Below, one piece after another: positions 34,455-44,111 of a stretch of 64,000 nt of DNA. Within the stretch, counting starts at the first letter, position 1, and every line of letters begins with the position of its first letter. Both the position numbers and the translations under genes were made by a program. Source of the stretch: UBA1479 sp040221095 (GTDB lineage: Bacteria > Pseudomonadota > Alphaproteobacteria > Rhodospirillales > Casp-alpha2). A model generated the notes under the pieces. It had not been told where the DNA came from. It did no database searches and worked only from the letters and a program-made list of their open reading frames with translations. The stretch spans positions 124,001 through 188,000 of the forward strand of contig JAVJVP010000015.1 of NCBI GenBank assembly GCA_040221095.1, read 5' to 3'.

Positions 34455-35276
34455 TTACCAGAACTTGAGGCGGTCGTACCAGGCCTTCTCTTCCGCCGTC
34501 TGGGGCCGGACATTCTCGCCGGTCAGCATTTCATAGGAATCCATGTACCATTCCGAACCGGGGAAGTTGTGACCCAGGACAGAAGCCGTCTTGCGCGCCT
34601 CGTCCTTGAGCCCGAGGGCAAGATAGGCCTCGGTCAGGCGGTGCAGGGCCTCGGGCACATGGGTCGTCGTCTGGTACTTGTCGACGACGGCGCGGAAGCG
34701 GTTGATGGCCGCCAGATACTGGTGCTGGTTGTGGTAATAGCGCCCGATCTCCATCTCCTTGCCGGCCAGATGGTCATAGGTCAATTCCATCTTGAACTTG
34801 GCGTCGCGGGCGAACTTCGAGTCCGGGAAGCGGGTGACGACTTCCTTCAGGCTTTGCAGCGCCAGGGTCGTCATCTGCTGATCGCGGGTGACGTCGGAGA
34901 TCTGTTCGTAATAGGTCAACCCCTTCAGATAGTAGGCATAGCCCACGTCCTGATGGGTCGGATGCAGCTGAATGAAGCGGTCCAGGGCCGAAATGGCTTC
35001 CTGATAATTGTTCGACTTGTAATAGCCGTAGGCCGCCATGATCTGCGCCTTGGTCGCCCAGACCGAATAGGGGTGCTGGCGCTCGACCTCCTCGAAGGTC
35101 AGCGCCGCATCGGCGAACTTGCGGTCGCCCATCTGATCGACGCCGCGGTTGTACAACTCGTCCACGGGCTTTTCCACGTAGGCGGGCTTGTCGTCCTCGA
35201 AGATCGAGCAGGCGGAAACGGCCAGCGACACCGCCAGGACGGGAATAAGGAGTCTGATCCGGTCGGACATGCTCAT
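34455..35276 (-). CDS. bamD: Outer membrane assembly lipoprotein BamD
   Basis: A 273-residue lipoprotein of the BAM complex, which inserts beta-barrel proteins in the outer membrane. The lipobox LAVSAC makes C23 the lipidated residue. Five TPR-like repeats follow, beginning VDELYNRGVDQMGDRKFADAA. Length is normal. The gene lies between lpxC and recN in the same direction. A terminator-like hairpin separates it from lpxC, so it may have its own promoter. Loss of BamD is lethal in the species studied. Confidence 0.95.
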   Translation of the reverse strand: MSMSDRIRLLIPVLAVSLAVSACSIFEDDKPAYVEKPVDELYNRGVDQMGDRKFADAALTFEEVERQHPYSVWATKAQIMAAYGYYKSNNYQEAISALDRFIQLHPTHQDVGYAYYLKGLTYYEQISDVTRDQQMTTLALQSLKEVVTRFPDSKFARDAKFKMELTYDHLAGKEMEIGRYYHNQHQYLAAINRFRAVVDKYQTTTHVPEALHRLTEAYLALGLKDEARKTASVLGHNFPGSEWYMDSYEMLTGENVRPQTAEEKAWYDRLKFW

Positions 35277-35449
35277 CGGCGGGTGATCTGCTGTGTCAGG
35301 TCTCGATTACGGGCATTCCCTGTCCGGTCGGACCGGGGCGTGCCGGGAGCGGCGAATATATCACGCGGGGAAACCATTTTAAAAAGCCCAATATCCCCTT
35401 TTCCACGGGATTTGGCCCAGATTGCCGGGAATGCAAGGCGGGACGGGAG

Positions 35450-35480
35450 AAAATGAAAGCGGCGCCCCAAGGCGCCGCCG
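35450..35480 (-). terminator. Terminator after lpxC
   Basis: Read on the minus strand, GCGGCGCC - TTGG - GGCGCCGC is followed by TTTCATTTT. The 8-bp perfect GC stem with a T-rich tail lies 27 bases after the lpxC stop. It should end much of the dcw-lpxC transcript before bamD. Confidence 0.82.
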
Positions 35481-35504
35481 CAATCCGCTTGATTTTTCGG
35501 CCCG

Positions 35505-36479
35505 TCAGGCGACGGCGGCTTCCGCCTTGATGCCGCCGTCCATGGCGGTCTTCGATTCGTCGCCGCGCAGCACGTCGTAGCACCAGGCGTCCGGATCGGC
35601 GAACAGCTTGTGCAGCAGCGCGTTGTTGATGGCGTGGCCCGCCCGTTCTGCCCGGTAGGCGCCGATGATCTGGCCGCCGGCCAGATACAGGTCGCCGACC
35701 GCGTCCAGGGCCTTGTGACGCACGAATTCGTCTGCGTGACGCAGACCGCCGTCATTCAGAACCTTGTCGCCGTCGATGACGATGGCGTTGTCGAGAGAGC
35801 CGCCGCGGGCCAGGCCGGCCTTCTGCATGGCCTCGACCTCGTGCATGAAGCCGAAGGTCCGCGCATTGGCCAGTTCCTTGCAGAACGCGCCGTTGACGAC
35901 GCCGAGCCGCAGATGCTGGCGGCGGATGGCCTGGCTTTTGAATTCGATCTCGAAATCGACCGAGAACACCGGCGACGGGGTCAGTTCGGCGCGGCCGTGG
36001 TCGGTTTCCACGGACACCGGCTTGAGAACCCGGATCACCCGGCGGTCGGCGGCAAGTGCCACCACGCCGGCGGCGCGGATGATGTCGACGAAATCCTGGG
36101 AGCTGCCGTCCATGACGGGCACTTCCGGGCCGTCCAGGTCGATCCGCACGTTGTCGATGCCGCAGCCGGCCAGGGCCGCCATCAGATGTTCGACCGTGCC
36201 CACGGACACGCCCTGGTCGTTGGCCAGGGCCGAGCACATGCGGGTGTCGGACACACGGTCCCAGCGCGCGGCAATGGCGCCGTTTTCGGACAGGTCGGTG
36301 CGCTGGAAATGAATGCCGTAATCGGCGGGGGCGGGATGCAGGGTCAGGGTCACCGGCGTTCCGGAATGCAGACCGATCCCGGTCAGGGACACCGCTTCCT
36401 TCAAGGTCCGTTGACGAACGGCGTCCTTGGGCGCGGCTTTGGTCTGCTGGTCTTTCTGGCCGGCGGTGGTCAAACCCAT
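35505..36479 (-). CDS. lpxC: UDP-3-O-acyl-N-acetylglucosamine deacetylase
   Basis: A 324-residue zinc enzyme for the committed step of lipid A synthesis. The zinc ligands are H98 in VEHLMAAL, H255 and D259 in RHKALDAVGD, and the catalytic histidine is H282 in GHAINN. Presence of LpxC shows an outer membrane with lipid A. The N-terminal 20 residues are a variable tail. The gene lies downstream of ftsZ, as in many proteobacteria, but is separated by a terminator-like hairpin at 36605-36642. Confidence 0.97.
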   Translation of the reverse strand: MGLTTAGQKDQQTKAAPKDAVRQRTLKEAVSLTGIGLHSGTPVTLTLHPAPADYGIHFQRTDLSENGAIAARWDRVSDTRMCSALANDQGVSVGTVEHLMAALAGCGIDNVRIDLDGPEVPVMDGSSQDFVDIIRAAGVVALAADRRVIRVLKPVSVETDHGRAELTPSPVFSVDFEIEFKSQAIRRQHLRLGVVNGAFCKELANARTFGFMHEVEAMQKAGLARGGSLDNAIVIDGDKVLNDGGLRHADEFVRHKALDAVGDLYLAGGQIIGAYRAERAGHAINNALLHKLFADPDAWCYDVLRGDESKTAMDGGIKAEAAVA

Positions 36480-36604
36480 CAGGTTCCCGTTTCTTTCGTT
36501 TTGCGGACCCGCTGTCCGGGATATCCGGCGCAGGTCCTTGAAATCGTTTTTTCAACCGCTTTCCCGATCGCCCCGTGATCGGCCGGAGGCGTGCGGGAGA
36601 ATTG

Positions 36605-36642
36605 AAGAAATCCCAGGCTCTTGAATAAACAGAACCTGGGAT
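36605..36642 (-). terminator. Terminator after ftsZ
   Basis: On the minus strand ATCCCAGGTTCT - loop - AGAGCCTGGGAT forms a 12-bp stem with one G-T pair, followed by TTCTTC. It lies about 50 bases after the ftsZ stop and would lower read-through into lpxC. Confidence 0.75.
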
Positions 36643-36692
36643 CCCCTCAAATCACTAATTGTTTCCGAATGTTACGGTGTTCCACCGTCCCT

Positions 36693-38513
36693 TCAGTTGG
36701 CCTGCCTGCGGAGAAAGGCCGGAATGTCCAGAAGGTCGTCCTCGGTTTCCGCCGACGGCAGCCGGTCGGCCGGATCAACCCCGCCCAAGGGTGCCTTGGC
36801 GGGCGCCGGCTGGGCCGGGGCGGCCTGTACCGGGGCCGGGGCCTGAACGGGGGCCGGGGCCGGGTTTTCCGCCATTTGCGGGGTCGCCGTACGCGACCGG
36901 ATCAGGGCATCGATGGTGCCCCGGTCGGAAACCGCAGCCGGCTGAACCGCCGGAGCAGGCTCGGAAACGGCGGTTTCCTCGGGTTTTTTCGCCCGCCCGG
37001 TGCCGGTGACCCGCTCGAACAGCGACAGACCGCCACCTTCCTTCTTGGGCCGACGCAGCAACCCGCCCATCCTGGGCGCATCGTCCTCGGCGTGGGAGCC
37101 GTTGACCATGGCCGCCACCTCGAAGGGATCGGCGCCGGTCGCCGGGCCGTCCATGGTGTCGTCGTCATCGACCTCGACGGCGCGTTGCGGAATGAAGGAT
37201 TCCACGTTGCCCGCCCCCGGCATGGCGGCCGGAACCCGAGGCTGCAGTTCCGCCGGGGCCGCTTCGGCGGCTTCCGGCGCGCTGTCCCTGGCGACGATCC
37301 GCTCGGCATCGTCCTCGGCAACCGTGTCCATGGGCTCGGAATCGAACGAATCGGCGGCCGCTTCGGCCATGTCATCGGTGATTTCCGGCGCCGGCTCGGG
37401 GGCCGGAACGGGTTCGTCCCGCATGGTGACGATGGACGGTATGGCGGCCTTCGGCTCTTCTTCCGGCTTGGGCACGCGGACCGGCGCGATGCGCTGGGCC
37501 TGGTTCAGGATATGCAGGTGCGAGGGCTGTTCGCCTTCGGCGACCTCCAGACCCGTGGCCACGACGGACACCCGCATGGTGCCCTCCATGGACTGGTCGA
37601 AGGCGGAGCCGATGATGATATAGGCGTCCTCGTCCACTTCGGCGCGGACCCGGTTGGCGGCTTCGTCGACCTCGAACAGCGTGATGTCGTCGCCACCCGT
37701 GATGTTGATCAGCACGCCGCGGGCACCACGCATGGAGGCATCGTCCAACAGCGGGTTGGAAATTGCCGCTTCCGCCGCATCGAGTGCACGGCGTTCACCC
37801 GCCGCCTCGCCCGTGCCCATCATGGCCCGGCCCATGCTTTGCATGACCGACTGCACGTCGGCGAAATCCAGGTTGATGAGGCCCGGCATCACCATCAGGT
37901 CGGTGATCGAGCGCACGCCCGAATAGAGCACGTCGTCCGCCATCTTGAAGGCGTCCGCGAAGGTCGTCTTTTCGTTGGCGACGCGGAACAGGTTCTGGTT
38001 GGGGATGATGATCAGGGTATCGACATAGCCCGCCAGTTCGTCCAGGCCCTGTTCGGCCAGACGCATGCGGTGACTGCCTTCGAACTGGAAGGGCTTGGTC
38101 ACCACGCCGACCGTCAGGATGCCATGCTCGCGCGCGGCCTTGGCGATCACCGGCGCCGCCCCGGTGCCTGTACCCCCGCCCATGCCGGCGGCGATGAACA
38201 CCATGTTGGAGTGGTTCAGTTCGTCGAGGATTTCGCTGATGGATTCCTCGGCCGCGGCCTTGCCGACTTCCGGCTTGGACCCCGCCCCAAGACCCTTGGT
38301 CACCCCCGTGCCCAACTGGATGCGGCGGTCGGCCTTGGAGCCCTTGATGGCCTGGGCGTCCGTATTGGCGACGATGAAGTCACAGCCTTCGAGATTGGCC
38401 GCGATCATGTTGTTGACGGCGTTGCCACCGGCCCCGCCGACGCCGATCACGCTGATCCGAGGTTTCAGCTCGGGCGTGTCGTTATCTTCCGGTACTGTGA
38501 TTTTAATGGTCAT
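36693..38513 (-). CDS. ftsZ: Cell division protein FtsZ (long-linker form)
   Basis: A 606-residue tubulin-like GTPase that builds the division ring. The GTP loop GGGTGTG is at 112-118 and the catalytic T7 loop NLDFAD at 214-219. The globular core ends near residue 325. A Pro/Ala/Glu-rich linker of about 265 residues then leads to the conserved tail DIPAFLRRQAN, which binds FtsA. The core is standard; the linker is several times longer than in E. coli, as known for alphaproteobacteria. The start at 38513 has GGAGGCAG upstream. A gap of 107 bases separates it from ftsA, so it may have its own promoter. Confidence 0.98.
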   Translation of the reverse strand: MTIKITVPEDNDTPELKPRISVIGVGGAGGNAVNNMIAANLEGCDFIVANTDAQAIKGSKADRRIQLGTGVTKGLGAGSKPEVGKAAAEESISEILDELNHSNMVFIAAGMGGGTGTGAAPVIAKAAREHGILTVGVVTKPFQFEGSHRMRLAEQGLDELAGYVDTLIIIPNQNLFRVANEKTTFADAFKMADDVLYSGVRSITDLMVMPGLINLDFADVQSVMQSMGRAMMGTGEAAGERRALDAAEAAISNPLLDDASMRGARGVLINITGGDDITLFEVDEAANRVRAEVDEDAYIIIGSAFDQSMEGTMRVSVVATGLEVAEGEQPSHLHILNQAQRIAPVRVPKPEEEPKAAIPSIVTMRDEPVPAPEPAPEITDDMAEAAADSFDSEPMDTVAEDDAERIVARDSAPEAAEAAPAELQPRVPAAMPGAGNVESFIPQRAVEVDDDDTMDGPATGADPFEVAAMVNGSHAEDDAPRMGGLLRRPKKEGGGLSLFERVTGTGRAKKPEETAVSEPAPAVQPAAVSDRGTIDALIRSRTATPQMAENPAPAPVQAPAPVQAAPAQPAPAKAPLGGVDPADRLPSAETEDDLLDIPAFLRRQAN

Positions 38514-38620
38514 TTCTCTGCCTCCGATGATTACTTGCCGCCTGAATAAATGCAACCACGACCGGACCCGCCGTCGATGCATTCAGGGGATTGGTTGAAA
38601 ACACGGTGTTGGTTTTTCAT

Positions 38621-39901
38621 TCAGAAATTCTCCCGCAGCCACTGGCCGAACCGCCCGAAGGCGCCACTGCGTTCCTTGATCGGCTGAAAATCGCCCCCAG
38701 CCACCTCCAAGGGGTTTTCCACGGCATAGCGGATCAACCCGACCGAGGTTGCGAACCCCGGCCCCGAAACCGCTTCCGATAGCCCCTCGACCCCGCGCGG
38801 CCGGGCCAGGCGAACCTGACGGCCGAGCACGTCGCCGGCGAGTTCCGCCAATCCGGACAGCTGGCTCGCCCCGCCGGTCAGCACCACGCGCTGGCCGATG
38901 GCCTTGTCGAACCCGCTGGCCGCCAGACGGTCGCGCACCAGTTCCATGATTTCCTCGGCCCGCGGCCGGACGATGCCGACCAGAACCGAGCGCGGCACCT
39001 GCGTCTGCGCCGCCTCCTTGTCTTCGCCGATCAACGGCACGGTGATCATTTCCGCATCGTCGGACGGCGACGGAATGACGCAGCCGAACAGCGTCTTCAT
39101 GCGTTCGGCGCTTTCCAGGGGCGTCGACAGGCCGCGCGCGATGTCGTTGGTCATATGGCCGCCGCCCAGGGGGATGACGTCCGTATGCACCAGTTCGCCG
39201 TCGCAGAAGATGGCCAGCGACGTGACCCCGCCGCCGATGTCGATGCAGGTGGTGCCGAGCTGCCGTTCGTCATCGACCAGGCAGGCCAGGGCGGACGCGA
39301 AGGGCGTCGCCACCATGGCCTCAATCTCAAGCTGGCAGCGGTCGATCACCGTGCGCAGGTTCTTGACCGGGCCCCGTTGCGCCGTCACCAGATGGACATT
39401 GGCGCCCAGGCGCGCGCCGTACATACCGCGCGGATCGCGCACCCCCCGGTTGTCGTCGACCGAATAGCCAACGGGGATGGAATGGATCATTTCCCGGTCC
39501 GCCGGGGTGCCAGCGGTGACCTGATCGGCCGTGAGAACGCGGTACAGGTCCGCTTCCTCGATCTCGCGGCCGCCGATGTCCGCTTCGTGGGCGACCAGTT
39601 TCGACTTGGGCTTGCCGCAGGACAGGTTGACGAAGACCTTGTGGATGTTTTCGCCGACCATGGATTCGGCGACCTCGACCGTGGCGCGGATGGTCGCCTC
39701 GGCGGCCTCCAGGTCGATCACGCTGCCCGATTTCAGGCCGTGGGATTTCTGATGGCCGATGCCGACGACCCGCGCGGTCACCTGGTTGCTCGACACGCCC
39801 GTCGCCAGGCGCGCGATCACGCAGGTGACCTTGGACGAGCCCAGGTCCAGGGCGGCAACCAGGCCGCTGCGCGGTTTCGAATTTCCCAATGGTTTGTTCA
39901 T
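38621..39901 (-). CDS. ftsA: Cell division protein FtsA
   Basis: A 426-residue actin-like protein that anchors FtsZ to the membrane. The ATPase begins LVAALDLGSSKVTC, the IDIGGGVTSLAIF phosphate-2 region and VVLTGGASQLSGL are clear, and the C-terminal amphipathic helix GAFGRFGQWLREN serves as the membrane tether. It follows ftsQ by 31 bases. All actin-fold motifs are intact. Confidence 0.97.
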   Translation of the reverse strand: MNKPLGNSKPRSGLVAALDLGSSKVTCVIARLATGVSSNQVTARVVGIGHQKSHGLKSGSVIDLEAAEATIRATVEVAESMVGENIHKVFVNLSCGKPKSKLVAHEADIGGREIEEADLYRVLTADQVTAGTPADREMIHSIPVGYSVDDNRGVRDPRGMYGARLGANVHLVTAQRGPVKNLRTVIDRCQLEIEAMVATPFASALACLVDDERQLGTTCIDIGGGVTSLAIFCDGELVHTDVIPLGGGHMTNDIARGLSTPLESAERMKTLFGCVIPSPSDDAEMITVPLIGEDKEAAQTQVPRSVLVGIVRPRAEEIMELVRDRLAASGFDKAIGQRVVLTGGASQLSGLAELAGDVLGRQVRLARPRGVEGLSEAVSGPGFATSVGLIRYAVENPLEVAGGDFQPIKERSGAFGRFGQWLRENF

Positions 39902-39932
39902 GGTCGTCGTCTCGTATGGTCCTTGATCTTGT

Positions 39933-40811
39933 TCACGTTTCCTGGCCCTTCGGCTTTCGCGGCGGGCGCGGCTTGGCGGCCTTGCGCACGATCAGGCGGT
40001 CCGGCAGGCGCAGGTCGAGAACCTCCACGTCGCGGTCCAGGACCTTGTGCTGGCGCTCGTACTCCGCCAGCCGCAGCCAGGCGCCGCCGAGGTCGTCCTC
40101 GGGAAGCTGCACGTCGATGCCGTTGTCCAGGGTCAGGGTCCAGCGCCGCCCGGACACCCACACGGCCGCGCGCACCTGATTCATCAAATCCGGTTCGGCC
40201 TTGAGCGTTTCCAGCAGCGCCTTGGCATGCCGGGGCGCTTCGGGGCCGACCACGATGGGCAGGTCGGAAAATCGCTCCAGCCCCTTGTTGAGGATCACCA
40301 CGCCCTCGTCGTCGATCAGATGGAACACGCCCTTGTTCTGCCAAAGGGCGAGCGGGGAGCGTTCCTCGATATGCAGCATCACCGTGCCCGGCAGCATGCG
40401 CTCGACCACCGCGCGCTTGACCCAGGGCAGCTTCTCAACCCGTTCGCGAGCCTCGTCCGGATCGAAGCCGAAGATCGGCGCACCACGGGTCAGCTTCAGC
40501 GCCGCCAGAAGATCGTCGCGCGTGGTCTGCGAACGCCCGGTCACGAAGATGTCGTCGATGCGCAGGCCGGCCTCGGCCGTCTGGTCGACCGTCCAGGTCT
40601 GGGCCTTGGTGTACAGCTGCGGCACGACGTCGTTGGACCATACCCACCAGCCGCCGCCGCCGGCGCCGGCCAGCACGGCAACCAAGGCGCCCATGCCGAC
40701 GGCGCGGCTGACCTGTCCGCGCAGGACGCGCTTTCTCGGCGCCCCGGACTTGCGGGCGCGGCGGTTGTCCGCCGTCTGAGTGTCGTTCGTTTCCGTCTTC
40801 TTATCAGCCAT
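39933..40811 (-). CDS. ftsQ: Cell division protein FtsQ
   Basis: A 292-residue bitopic divisome protein. A basic cytoplasmic tail is followed by a transmembrane helix near residues 40-58, then the POTRA domain starting IDDIFVTGRSQTTRDDLL, and a beta domain. FtsQ links the FtsZ ring proteins with FtsL and FtsB. The start is the ATG in a TGATG overlap with ddl, supported by GGAG eight bases upstream, rather than an in-frame ATG three codons earlier. Confidence 0.94.
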   Translation of the reverse strand: MADKKTETNDTQTADNRRARKSGAPRKRVLRGQVSRAVGMGALVAVLAGAGGGGWWVWSNDVVPQLYTKAQTWTVDQTAEAGLRIDDIFVTGRSQTTRDDLLAALKLTRGAPIFGFDPDEARERVEKLPWVKRAVVERMLPGTVMLHIEERSPLALWQNKGVFHLIDDEGVVILNKGLERFSDLPIVVGPEAPRHAKALLETLKAEPDLMNQVRAAVWVSGRRWTLTLDNGIDVQLPEDDLGGAWLRLAEYERQHKVLDRDVEVLDLRLPDRLIVRKAAKPRPPRKPKGQET

Positions 40812-41713
40812 CAATCGCACTCCGCCTGTTCAACCATCCAGACGACCAGGTCCTGGAAGGACAGGCCCGCATGGGCGGCCTGTTCCGGCACCAGGGACGT
40901 GGGCGTCATGCCCGGTTGGGTATTGATTTCCAGCATGTAGAGGGTGTCGCCGTCGTAGCGGAAATCGGTGCGCGCCACGCCGCGGCAGCCGATCGCCGTG
41001 AACGCCCGTTCGGACAGGTCCATCGCCTGGTCGTAGACGCCCTTGTCGACCTCGGCCGGAATCACATGGATCGACCCGCCGTTGACGTATTTGGCGTCGT
41101 AATCGTAGAACCCGCGCGCGGTGGTAATTTCCGTGACCGCCAGGGCCTTGCCGCCCATCACCGACACGGTCAGCTCGCGCCCGGGGATGTAGCGCTCTAT
41201 CATCACCAGTTCGCCGTAGCTCCAGCCCGATCCTTCGAACGGCGGCTCGTTGTCGCCTTCGCGGACGATATGCACGCCGACACTGGACCCTTCGTTCATG
41301 GGCTTGGCGACATAGGGTCTGGCCATGGGTTCCTTGGCACGGGCGGCTTCGATGGTGGTGACGACATGGTCGGCGACGGGGATGCCCGCGGCCTGGAACA
41401 GGCGCTTGGCCATGGGCTTGTCCATGGCGACGGCGGAGGCCAGCAGGCCAGAATGGGTATAGGGAATGCCCAGGATGTCGAGCAGGCCCTGGATGCAGCC
41501 GTCCTCGCCGAAACGCCCGTGCAGGGCGTTGAACACCGCGTCGGGGCGCGGGTAAAGACGCGTGATCAGCGCCCCCACGTCGCGCTGCACGTCGATGGTG
41601 GTGACCTGATACCCCGCGTCCTGCAGGGCCTTGGCGCAGGCGGCGCCCGAGACCAGGGAGACCTCGCGCTCGGCGGACCAGCCGCCCATCAATACGGCGA
41701 CATGTCCGGTCAT
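40811..41713 (-). CDS. ddl: D-alanine--D-alanine ligase
   Basis: A 300-residue ATP-grasp enzyme that makes the D-Ala-D-Ala end of the peptidoglycan stem. It opens VAVLMGGWSAEREVSL, with glycine-rich loop residues for substrate, and ends LEINTQPGMTPTSLVPEQA, which holds the magnesium-binding and substrate-binding residues. The start overlaps the murB stop as ATGA, and its own stop overlaps ftsQ. Length is normal for DdlB. Confidence 0.96.
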   Translation of the reverse strand: MTGHVAVLMGGWSAEREVSLVSGAACAKALQDAGYQVTTIDVQRDVGALITRLYPRPDAVFNALHGRFGEDGCIQGLLDILGIPYTHSGLLASAVAMDKPMAKRLFQAAGIPVADHVVTTIEAARAKEPMARPYVAKPMNEGSSVGVHIVREGDNEPPFEGSGWSYGELVMIERYIPGRELTVSVMGGKALAVTEITTARGFYDYDAKYVNGGSIHVIPAEVDKGVYDQAMDLSERAFTAIGCRGVARTDFRYDGDTLYMLEINTQPGMTPTSLVPEQAAHAGLSFQDLVVWMVEQAECD

Positions 41714-42654
41714 GGCGTGACCTCCCGCGCCTTGGGCAGGGACGGCACGCCGATTCGGCGGATTTCCCAATGCAGCTCAATGCCCGTTTCCTCAAGCACC
41801 CGCCGACGCACTTCCTCGCCCAGCCCTTCCAGGTCCGCCGCCGTGGCGTTGCCCGTGTTGATCAGGAAGTTGCAATGCTGGGGCGACATCTGGGCCCCGC
41901 CCCGCGTCAGGCCGCGGCAGCCGGCCTCGTCGATCAGCTCCCACGCCTTGTGACCGTCCGGATTGGCGAAGGTCGATCCGCCCGTGCGCGATTTCACGGG
42001 CTGGGTGTCGCCGCGCGCCTTCTGGATCTCGGCCATGCGCTGCGCGATGGCGTCCACATCGCCGGGCACGCCCCGGAACGCCGCCCGGGTGAAGATCACG
42101 TTTTCGGGCTGGCCGCAGTGACGATAGGCGAAAGCCATGTCGGCCGGGGAGAGGGCCGCATCCTCTCCCCTGCCAGTCACTGCCCATGCGGCCGCGAAAA
42201 TATCGGAAATCTCTGCTCCGTAGGCTCCGGCGTTCATGCGCAGCGCGCCACCCACCGTGCCCGGGATGCCGATCAGGAATTCTAACCCCGCAAGACCCGC
42301 GTCGCGGGCGGCGCGGGCCACGTTCACGTCCATGGCCCCGGCCCCGGCGGTGACCGTGTCGCCGTCGACGGAAATCTCGGCGAAAGCCTTGCCCAGACGG
42401 ATCACCACGCCGGCGACGCCGCCGTCGCGAACCAGCAGGTTCGACGCCACGCCGATCACCGTGACCGGCACGTCGGCGGGCAGGTTTGCCATGAAGGCCG
42501 CGAGGTCGTCCGCGTCCGCCGGCTCGAACAGAACCTCGGCCGGGCCGCCGACGCGGAACCAGGAAAAGCCTGCCAGGGACGCATTGGCCGTCAGCCGGCC
42601 CTGCACGGGCGCAAGCCGGTCGAGCAACGTCGTATCGTAGCGGGCCGCCATCAT
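41710..42654 (-). CDS. murB: UDP-N-acetylenolpyruvoylglucosamine reductase
   Basis: A 314-residue FAD enzyme that reduces UDP-GlcNAc-enolpyruvate to UDP-MurNAc. FAD-binding stretches FRVGGPAEVL and GVASNLLVRDGG, the IGIPGTVGGALRMNAGAYG motif and the catalytic serine in GGSTFANP are visible. Of two adjacent ATGs, the one at 42654 has GGGGAGG seven bases upstream and overlaps the murC stop. The ddl ATG overlaps its stop. Confidence 0.96.
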   Translation of the reverse strand: MMAARYDTTLLDRLAPVQGRLTANASLAGFSWFRVGGPAEVLFEPADADDLAAFMANLPADVPVTVIGVASNLLVRDGGVAGVVIRLGKAFAEISVDGDTVTAGAGAMDVNVARAARDAGLAGLEFLIGIPGTVGGALRMNAGAYGAEISDIFAAAWAVTGRGEDAALSPADMAFAYRHCGQPENVIFTRAAFRGVPGDVDAIAQRMAEIQKARGDTQPVKSRTGGSTFANPDGHKAWELIDEAGCRGLTRGGAQMSPQHCNFLINTGNATAADLEGLGEEVRRRVLEETGIELHWEIRRIGVPSLPKAREVTP

Positions 42655-44111
42655 GCGTTGACCTCCCCGCTTCGCCCGTTGCCGCCGGGAATTTCGCGCA
42701 GCCCGCCGCCCAGTTCCTGCAGCTGTTCCGGCAGGGCGTTGGCCCAGGCCGTGATCGTGCCGGCCCCCAGACACACGACGAAGTCGCCGCTTTTGGCGAG
42801 GTCGAGGGTGATGCGGGCCAGGTCCTCGGGCGTCTCCAGGGCGATCACCTTGCGGTGGCCGTGAACCTTCAGGCCTTCGATCAGGGAATCCCGGTCAATG
42901 CCCACGATGGGGGCTTCGCCCGCCGCATAGACGGGGGCGACGATCACGGCGTCGGCGTCGTTGAAGCAGGTGCAGAAGTCCTCGAACAGGTCGCGCAGAC
43001 GGGAGTAGCGGTGCGGCTGCACCACGGCGATAACCTTGCCGTTGGTGGCGTCGCGGGCGGCGGCCAGGACGGCGGAAATTTCCACCGGGTGGTGGCCGTA
43101 ATCGTCGATCACGGTGATGCCGCCGACCGTGCCGGTACGGGTGAAGCGGCGCTTGACGCCGCCGAACTTGGCCAGGGCCCGCGCCACGTCGGCGTCGGAC
43201 AGCAGCATTTCATTGGCGATGGCGATCGCCGCCAGGGCGTTCTGCACGTTGTGCTGACCGTACATGGGCAGGTGCAGGTCGGCGATCTCGCGGGTTTCGC
43301 CGGTCTTGCGGTCGCGGATCACGGCGTCGAAGGCGATGCCGTCCAGGCCCGGCGTCATGTTGACGGCGCGCACGTCGGCCTGGGGGCTGAAGCCATAGGT
43401 CACGACGCGGCGGTCCGACACCCGGGGGATCAGGTTCTGGACCTCGGGATGGTCGATGCACAGCACCGCGAAGCCGTAGAACGGGATGTTTTCGACGAAC
43501 TGCACGAAGGCGCGCTTCAGGGTGTCGAAGTCGCCATAATGTTCCATGTGTTCCGGGTCGATATTGGTGACCACGGCGATGGTCGACGGCAGTTTCAGGA
43601 AGGTGCCGTCGCTTTCGTCGGCCTCCGCGACCAGCCAGTCGCCGGTGCCCAGGCGCGCGTTGGTGCCGTAGGCGTTGATGATGCCGCCGTTGATGACCGT
43701 GGGATCGAGCCCGGCGCCGTCCAGAACGGCGGAAATCAGCGAAGTGGTCGTGGTCTTGCCGTGGGTGCCGCCGACGGCGATCGACCATTTCAGGCGCATC
43801 AGTTCGCCCAGCATTTCCGCGCGGCGGACGACGGGGATTAGGTTCTGGCGCGCGGCCACGACCTCGGGGTTGTCGGGCTTCACGGCCGACGACACGACGA
43901 CGACCTGGGCCGGTCCCAGGTTGGCCGCGTCATGGCCGACATGCACATCGATGCCCATGTCGCGCAGGCGCTTCACGTTGGCGCTGTCGGCGATGTCCGA
44001 ACCCTGGACCGAATATCCCAGCGAATGCAGAACCTCGGCGATGCCGCTCATGCCGATGCCGCCGATGCCGACGAAGTGCAGGGTGCCGATGTCGAGGGGA
44101 AGCGCTCTCAT
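42651..44111 (-). CDS. murC: UDP-N-acetylmuramate--L-alanine ligase
   Basis: A 486-residue Mur ligase adding L-alanine to UDP-MurNAc. The N-terminal nucleotide-sugar domain starts LHFVGIGGIGMSG, the ATP loop GGTHGKTTT lies at 114-122, and the C-terminal domain contains DDYGHHPVEI and QPHRYSR. The start overlaps the murG stop as ATGA; its stop overlaps murB. All expected motifs are intact. Confidence 0.97.
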   Translation of the reverse strand: MRALPLDIGTLHFVGIGGIGMSGIAEVLHSLGYSVQGSDIADSANVKRLRDMGIDVHVGHDAANLGPAQVVVVSSAVKPDNPEVVAARQNLIPVVRRAEMLGELMRLKWSIAVGGTHGKTTTTSLISAVLDGAGLDPTVINGGIINAYGTNARLGTGDWLVAEADESDGTFLKLPSTIAVVTNIDPEHMEHYGDFDTLKRAFVQFVENIPFYGFAVLCIDHPEVQNLIPRVSDRRVVTYGFSPQADVRAVNMTPGLDGIAFDAVIRDRKTGETREIADLHLPMYGQHNVQNALAAIAIANEMLLSDADVARALAKFGGVKRRFTRTGTVGGITVIDDYGHHPVEISAVLAAARDATNGKVIAVVQPHRYSRLRDLFEDFCTCFNDADAVIVAPVYAAGEAPIVGIDRDSLIEGLKVHGHRKVIALETPEDLARITLDLAKSGDFVVCLGAGTITAWANALPEQLQELGGGLREIPGGNGRSGEVNA

